From assembly GCA_012064385.1 (NCBI GenBank), contig QRDG01000347.1, positions 337,446 through 401,445 on the forward strand: DNA of 64,000 nt. The letters run 5' to 3'. How positions within the stretch are numbered: the stretch's first letter is position 1; each line of letters opens with the position of its first letter. This DNA is from Puccinellia tenuiflora (taxonomy: Eukaryota > Streptophyta > Magnoliopsida > Poales > Poaceae). This document shows, piece after piece, positions 58,365 through 64,000 of the stretch. A program made the position numbers and the translations under genes. A model generated the notes under the pieces. That model saw nothing but the letters and a program-made list of their open reading frames with translations, was not told the origin of the DNA and searched no databases.

Positions 58365-58815
58365 TGATATGTCTCAAACGTATCTATAATTTTTAATTGA
58401 TCCATGCTAGTTTTATGATAATGTCACATGTTTCTACTATCAATTTATATCATTTTTATGCATTTTGTCGGACTAACCTATTGACAAGATGCCCAGTGCC
58501 AGTTTCCTGTTTTTGCTGTCTTTTTAGTTTCAGAAACTTACCACATGAAATATTCTCGGATCGCGTTGGAAATTTACGGGGAATTTTTATTTGCCATGAC
58601 GACCAGACCAGAGGGCAGCCCTGGGGGCTACCCACAGGGCAGGGACGGCCCCCTGCCGCAACCAAGCATGGGCCCGCGGGTGGGACCCACCCCTGCTCCT
58701 GGTGGGTCCCCTCGGCCCCCTCCGACGCCTATAAAATCACAAAAACCTTAAAATCGTCGAGGCGGCCATTATTTTTTCAGAAACTCGATCCCGACATGCC
58801 GTCACCATCAACCCT

Positions 58816-60560
58816 CACTACTAGGAAAAGGCTTATAGGTGGATTACTTAGCCGTGGCGCACCACTATTTTGGTGTGCCACGAGTATATAGCCGTGGCGC
58901 ACCAGACACAGATGCGCCACGCGTAGGACATTACCCGTGGCGCACCAAAATAGTGGTGCGCCACGGCAAAGTGTAGCCTGGGCTGACGGAGGGGCACCCT
59001 CCTTAGCCGTGGCGCACCACTATTTCGGTGCGCCACGGGTAAGAGTATAGCCGTGGCGCACCTTATTCAAATGCGCCACCAAAATAATGGTCTCGGGGCC
59101 AAATTTTGACCCCTCTTACCCGTGGCGCACCGAAATAGTGGTGCGCCACGGGTAAGTTTCCTGTTTTGTGCTCCCATGCACCCCCCCCCCCCGTGATCGC
59201 CTTTTCAGTTTTGGAGAAGCTAAAAGAAAATGTTAAAAAATTCAAAAAATAAAATCCTTTGAGATGTGGTTATGTTACGTAAACTAGGTGTTAGGAAAAA
59301 TTTGAAACATGAATTTCGATGTATTTTGCAAAAAATCATTATGGAAGAGTAAAACGGCGATAACTTTTGCATACGAACTCGGATTTCGACGTTTAATACC
59401 TTAAAAAAAACTAGAGAAAAACCACATCCAATCTAAATGGCCTACGGCCTTTTGAGCCGTTTTTTGCCTACAGAATCCCCAAATTCGAAAGGGAAGACCT
59501 ATTTTTTTGAAGTTTAAGTTTTCTGGCAGGAAAAATAAATAAAACTTACCCGTGGCGCATGGACGAGATGGTGCGCCACGAGTAGTTGTAATACTAGTAG
59601 CGCACCACTATGAGATGCGCCACGAGTAACATGGGGGGCAACACCACGATCCGACGGCTCCCAGCGATCCGACGGCTCACAGCGACTTAAACTAGCACAC
59701 AATCCGTGTGCTCCTTTATTCTTGTTTCTGATTGGTCGAGAGGATAGAGGCTGGATTGGCACAACTCCTCCTCTCTTCCTCCTATACTCCTCCTCCTCCT
59801 CTCTTCCTCCTCTTCCTCCTCCTCCTCCTCCTCTCTATCTCATCCTCCTCTCCCTTCTCCTCTCTCCCTTCTCCTCCATCCTCCTCTCTCCACGACGGCC
59901 GGTGAGCCCCTCCACCATGGCGTCCACCCCCACGCCAACGAGGACCGGCGGCCGGCGAGCACCTCCACGCCGACGAGGACCGGCGGCCGGCGAGCACCTC
60001 CACGCCGACGAGGAGCGACGGCCGGCGAGCACCTCCACGCCGACGAGGACCGGCGGCCGGCGAGCACCTCCACGCCGACGAGGACCGACGGCCGGCGAGC
60101 ACCTCCACGCCGACGAGGACCGGCGGCCGGCGAGCACCTCCACGCCGACGAGGAGCGACGGCCGGCGAGCACCTCCACGCCGACGAGGACCGGCGGCCGG
60201 CGAGCACCTCCACGCCAGCGAGGACCGACAGCCGGCGAGCACCTCCACGCCAGTGGGTGGCTGGTGGCTCTTTTTTTTTAAATTCAGAAATTCATAGCCG
60301 TGGCGCACCAAAACTAGGTGCGCCACGGGTATGTGCATATAGCCATGGCGCACTAAAACAAGGTGCGCCACGGGTATGTTTACATACCCGTGGCGCACCT
60401 AGTTTTGGTGCGCCACGGCTATGTGCACATACCCGTGGCGCACCAGGACCCCTGCGCCACGGCTATTGTGTTACCTGTGGCGTGGCAATCCGTGGCGCAG
60501 CCCCCTGCGCCACGGGTAAGCTTTTTTGGTGCGCCACGGGTAAGCTTTTCCCTAGTAGTG
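58816..60560. mobile_element. Non-autonomous CACTA element with TIRs and CCT target duplication
   Basis: The left end is CACTACTAGGAAAAGG and the right end inverts to CACTACTAGGGAAAAG. CCT flanks both sides (58813-58815 and 60561-60563), and the empty site ACCCTAGTTCGG is seen in the sister LTR at about 57468. Both ends carry many palindromes of CCGTGGCGCACC...GGTGCGCCACGG (about 58851-59155, 59546-59630 and 60296-60540). The interior holds AT-rich filler and a GC-rich minisatellite, with no transposase. It is short for a CACTA (1745 bp). Confidence 0.93.
59945..60259. repeat. 35-bp minisatellite, nine copies
   Basis: Unit CCGGCGGCCGGCGAGCACCT plus 15 more bases, repeated from 59945 at steps of 35 bp to about 60259, with a few variants (GCGACGG, CCGACGG, CCGACAG). 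Because 35 is not a multiple of three, each reading frame cycles through all three phases. Several frames on both strands stay open through the array (for example 59722-60297 plus and 59835-60398 minus), giving 35-residue repeats. Upstream 59762-59890 is a CTCCTC-rich run with an ATG at 59920. No family is recognised; translation is unlikely. Confidence 0.9.
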
Positions 60561-61209
60561 CCTAGTTCGGGGTTGAATCTGAAGCTGACCCCGCACTCTG
60601 CTGGAGGGGAGATCGATCTCGGAGGGCTCTTCATCGCCATGCCTTCCTCCGGGATGATTTGTGAGTAGTCTCACCTTGGACTACGGGTCCATGGCAGTAG
60701 CTAGTCGGTAGTCTCTCTCTTGTGCTTCATGTCTTATGATATTGTGAGCTGCCTAACATGATCAAGATCAACTATTGTAATGCTATATGATGTGTTTACT
60801 GGGATCCGATGAATTATGAAGTTATGATCAGATTGTGCATGATTCTTAGATACTGATTTGTGTTCTTGCATGCTCTCCGATGTGCGTAGTTAGTTTGGCC
60901 AAGTGATTGTGTGTATCTCCAAAAGAGGGTATTTATGCTAGATAGTGGGTTCATGCACCTTTTGTTCCTGGACACGAGTGACAGAAACGTCTAAGGGCGA
61001 GCGTGTGCTGTTGCTACTAAGGGTAAAACAACGGTGTTAAAGTCTATTTTGATGTTTAATATTGCTTACTTCATGCGCTTTACTTAATGCAATTGTCTGT
61101 TGCTTGCAACTTAATACCGATGGGTGACAGGCTGGATAGCGATCCCACGGTGGACTATTTAGACAAAGATGCAGTTGGACTCAACGGTCTTTGTTTCTTG
61201 TCGTGATAG

Positions 61210-61334
61210 CCGATCGGATGTATTTCTCATGTATGTTTTGATGCGAATGGTCTGATTAAGCTTCTAATGCGCAATGCACTGACGCACCGCCATGTCTCTA
61301 TTGTAGTATTTGGGCGTATATTTGGTGTGGAAGC
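61210..61334. other. Short flank between LTR remnant and solo LTR
   Basis: No feature is recognised. It ends in GAAGC (61330-61334), the target site of the next LTR. Confidence 0.5.
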
Positions 61335-63821
61335 TGAAAGTGCATGGTTGATCCCATGCATAGTTTTGGTAATTAATGACAATCTCTATGGACTAATGTT
61401 TGTATTGAGCTATATTTGTAGGTGTGTCCATTTGAGTTGCTTGATCTCCATTTGTTGGAATCAAGGTTAAGGGAAGAAAAGATTCGTGTTGATCAAGGCT
61501 TTGTGCGGGTTGATCAACTCTCAAGTCCAAGTGAAGATATGCCGAAGAGTGCTTTCCCCATCTTGGTGTGTGGGGGAGCGTCTTGTGATTCTTCATCAAG
61601 AGAAGCGCAATCAAGAAAGATGGTTCGTCTTGAGGAGATGAAGATCGTCTTCATCGACCTCAAGTGGATTTATGCGCAAGGCAAAGGTATGATCTTGATA
61701 GGGTTTCTATTTTACCGGTCTCATGTTGTTTAGTGAGAGACCGGGTTATAGGATAGATAGCCGTACTATCAAGAGGGGCTCTCGACCGAGTATCGTGATC
61801 GTATCGTTCGTAGAGAGCTCAAACCTTTGCATCCATGCAATCATCTTTATTGGTTCTTATTTGGCTTTTATCCATGTGAGAATTTAGAGCTTGTGTTCAT
61901 CTCCATACCAAGCTCTAGTTCATCAAAAACGGATCTCATGAATATCTTCTTGCGTTTTTGATATCGGAGGTTTTACCGGTTTTTCTCTTCTACGTGAGGT
62001 CAAACTCTCTCCTTATGTTTTCCTCCTCACATGATAGACTATGATGTGTATATGCATGATCTTGTAGGGCTTATGATTATCTTCGAAACAAGACCAAGAT
62101 CATAGAAAACGGAGTCTTGATGAAAAGCTTGTGCGTTTTCGGTGTTGGAGATTTTGCCGGTACATCCGCTTGGAAAGGTCTCACCATTCCATCCCTTTGC
62201 ACAATCTCCTTGGCTTGTTTCAATATTTTGACTTTTTGTTGTGTAAGCTCTTGTCGTCCTCTTTCCAACAAAATTGGATTCACTCGATTCGGAGTTGCCA
62301 CGCAAAAGTTATTCAGTTTCAGGGTTTGCCTGTTTTCTCTTGCTGGCCGGAAGTACCGGTCCCTGGACCGGTACTACCGCTGGGCACTTCCGGTGCCCAG
62401 TTCCGGTCCCTCTTCCGCTTATTTCCCCAGGTACTGGAACTTTGAGTTCCCCCGAAATTTGGACCGGAAGTAGAACCGGAAGTACCGGGCCACCGGAAGT
62501 ACCGGTGACCGTGGCGGTACTTCCGCTCTCTACTTCCGGTGGAAATTTCCGGAGGCACTTCCGCTTATGTTTTTAGGTTCTGGATGTTTTGGTGTCTCCC
62601 GGTTTTTGGCCGGAAGTAGCCCCGGTACTACCGGGCGACCGGAAGTACCGGGAGCCGCAGCGGTACTTCCGGCCCTGCGGGTCTTTGCATTTGACCGTTG
62701 GTGCGCTGATTCGCGTGGGGCGGTAGTACCGCCCTTTGGGCCGGTACTTCCGGTCCCGCGGGTTTCTGAGCCCCAACAGCCAGATTCCCAGGGCTCCCTT
62801 TTAAGGGGTCCTTCTTCCCCAACGGTTCCAAGCTTCTTGGTGAACCTTTTGCTCTCTCTCTCCTCCATTGTTGCACATCTTTGAGAGCTTGATTCCTCCA
62901 CTTCCCTCCAATGATTCTTGCCCATCTTTAGGGAAACAAGAGAGGAGATCTAGATCTACCATTCCACCAATCAAATCCTTCTCTAAGTGAGGGGAACCTA
63001 GTGGATCTAGATTTAGGGTTGCTTTGTGTTCTTCCCTTTGTTCTTCCTCTCTTATTCCCCCCAAAGCATTTGTTGCTTGGTTGGAATTTGAGAGTGAAGG
63101 ACTTGACCACTTAGTGTGTTCTTGCCTTTTGCATTTGGTGCATAGGTTTGAGTTCCCCACGGTGATACGTGGGATTGAAGGTTGAGAAGCTTGTTACTCT
63201 TGGGTGCATTGTGTTCCCAAGAGCTTGTTGCCTCTTGGGTGCATTGTGTACCCTAGACGGTTTGGAGGTGCCGCGAAGTCTTCGCTTGTGAAGCTTTGGC
63301 ACGAGTTTGGGAGCCCCCAATTGAGTTGTGGGTGTGTGCCCCAAGAAGAGTTGTAAAGGGCTCCGGAATCCGCCTTGAAGGATTCCGATAGTGGAAGGTG
63401 AACCAATCCCTTGGGTGAGGTTCATCGGAGAATAGGGTGAGGCCTTTGTGGCATCTTGAGTAGGCCTCTTGTGGCGAGCTCACACCCCTCCAACGAGACG
63501 TACTCCCTTAACAAGGAGGAACTCGGGAATACATCCTCGTCTCCGCGTGCCTCGGTTATTTCTATACCCGAGCTTTACTTATGCAATTTACATTGTGATA
63601 GCCTTCGTGCTTGAAGTTCATATCTTGCTATCTCCTTGTTGCTTGAATTGCTTAGCATAAGTTGTTGGTGCATATAGGTAACCCTAGCATATTAGGTTGT
63701 TGGCTTGTTAATTTAAACACATAGTTTTATTCCGCAATTATCAAGCCCCTAATTAGAAAAAGTTTTAATCGCCTATTCACCCCCCCCTCTAGGCGACATC
63801 CGGGCATTGTTTGTTCTTTCA
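61335..63821 (+). repeat. Solo LTR, 2.49 kb, with GAAGC target duplication
   Basis: Begins TGAAAGTGCATGGTTG and ends GTTTGTTCTTTCA. The five bases GAAGC occur exactly before it (61330-61334) and after it (63822-63826), so a whole element inserted here and lost its interior by recombination. Near the end, CCTATTCACCCCCCCCTCTAG is a familiar late-LTR sequence of grass elements. No gag or pol remains. Frames inside, including those over 62300-62900, are chance. Confidence 0.9.
62340..62770. repeat. Clustered CCGGAAGTACCGG-type words
   Basis: Inside the solo LTR, words such as CCGGAAGTACCGG, CGGTACTTCCGG and CCGGTACTACCG recur on both strands at irregular short intervals, mixed with GGGCACTTCCGG. 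They form potential hairpins and an unusual GC-rich island compared with the AT-rich LTR ends. Confidence 0.8.
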
Positions 63822-63826
63822 GAAGC

Positions 63827-64000
63827 AAAGTTATAATTGACAAGGAAAACAATATCTTAATTAATCCAGATTCACATGCAGGGAGAAGGTACACTAAATT
63901 TGGCTACTTCAGTTATCTCAACAAACTTCAATATGATAGAACATAAACTTTGTAATTATGAGTGTTTACAAACTATTTTAAGAAGTCGTGGGCAAAGTGC
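63827..64000. other. Right edge, unassigned flank
   Basis: AT-rich sequence following the LTR target duplication. It is contiguous with 61210-61334 before the insertion. No gene is recognised in this short piece. Confidence 0.4.

Larger units (their letters stand above)
58365..61209 (+). repeat. Gypsy LTR (third copy) carrying a CACTA insertion
   Basis: Begins TGATATGTCTCAAACG, follows the same LTR sequence to 58815, and resumes at 60564 (AGTTCGGGGTTGAATC) up to about 61209, where similarity stops short of the family end. The interruption is the CACTA element at 58816-60560. The LTR was inserted in the previous LTR copy, since the junction falls within its ACCGC sequence. Confidence 0.85.

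Noticed and set aside
59782..60398. Minus-strand frames of 112-187 codons
   Set aside because: They are reflections of the 35-bp repeat array, open in several frames at once.
62117..62925. Frames of 60-131 codons on both strands
   Set aside because: They follow from the GC-rich palindromic island in the solo LTR and have no domain.

Overview
This 64 kb window is nuclear DNA of a large-genome grass. It looks like Triticeae (wheat, barley or Aegilops), although no species-diagnostic gene is present. The reasons are the near-continuous nesting of LTR retrotransposons and CACTA transposons, a copia LTR starting TGTTGGGAATATGCCC of the BARE-1/Angela kind, several gypsy LTRs starting TGATACGT or TGATATGT, and plant-type GT-AG introns. 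I see no bacterial genes, CRISPR array, rRNA or tRNA gene. The only host gene recognised with confidence is a CC-NB-ARC-LRR (NLR) immune-receptor gene at 49587-53248, and it is broken by an apparent one-base frameshift.

Layout. 1-5146: a decayed gypsy chromovirus-like element on the minus strand (3' LTR, integrase with a chromodomain-like tail, RT, gag). 5147-15558: a second gypsy element on the plus strand with about 3.7 kb LTRs, a methionine-tRNA-type primer site and a broken pol. 15559-31680: the right-hand part of a CACTA transposon with a TNP2-type transposase pseudogene, a second ORF (TNP1-like) present in two tandem copies, a multi-exon Ulp1-like cysteine-protease segment, and a terminal CACTGCCAGAAAA end. 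One deletion at 5146/5147 can explain why the minus-strand gypsy lacks its 5' end, the plus-strand gypsy lacks about 608 bp of its 5' LTR, and the CACTA lacks its left half. Two further DNA transposons sit in a TA microsatellite inside the CACTA (25161-26177 and 26201-27852).

31681-33229 is gene-poor flank. 33230-39958 is an Athila-like gypsy element with two LTRs and almost no coding capacity. It abuts a truncated copia (39959-43379), a third fragment of the same gypsy LTR (43380-43568), and a second, different copia (43569-46461). 46516-48121 is a solo LTR with a 5-bp target duplication, followed by a LINE-like 3' remnant and then the NLR. The NLR's 3' side holds a local tandem duplication whose one copy carries a MITE. 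57009-61209 contains two nested related LTRs, one carrying an intact non-autonomous CACTA element (58816-60560) with a 35-bp minisatellite. 61335-63821 is another solo LTR with a 5-bp target duplication.

How the parts work together: the transposons each carry parts of their own mobilisation machinery, but every pol or transposase reading frame here is interrupted, so the window reads as a fossil record of nested insertion, unequal exchange and deletion around one damaged resistance gene. I did not find a clearly new biological system. The most interesting items are the rearranged Ulp1-carrying CACTA, the single-lesion NLR, the two insertions into one microsatellite, and the multi-frame 35-bp array. 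All calls come from reading the sequence; no database search was run.
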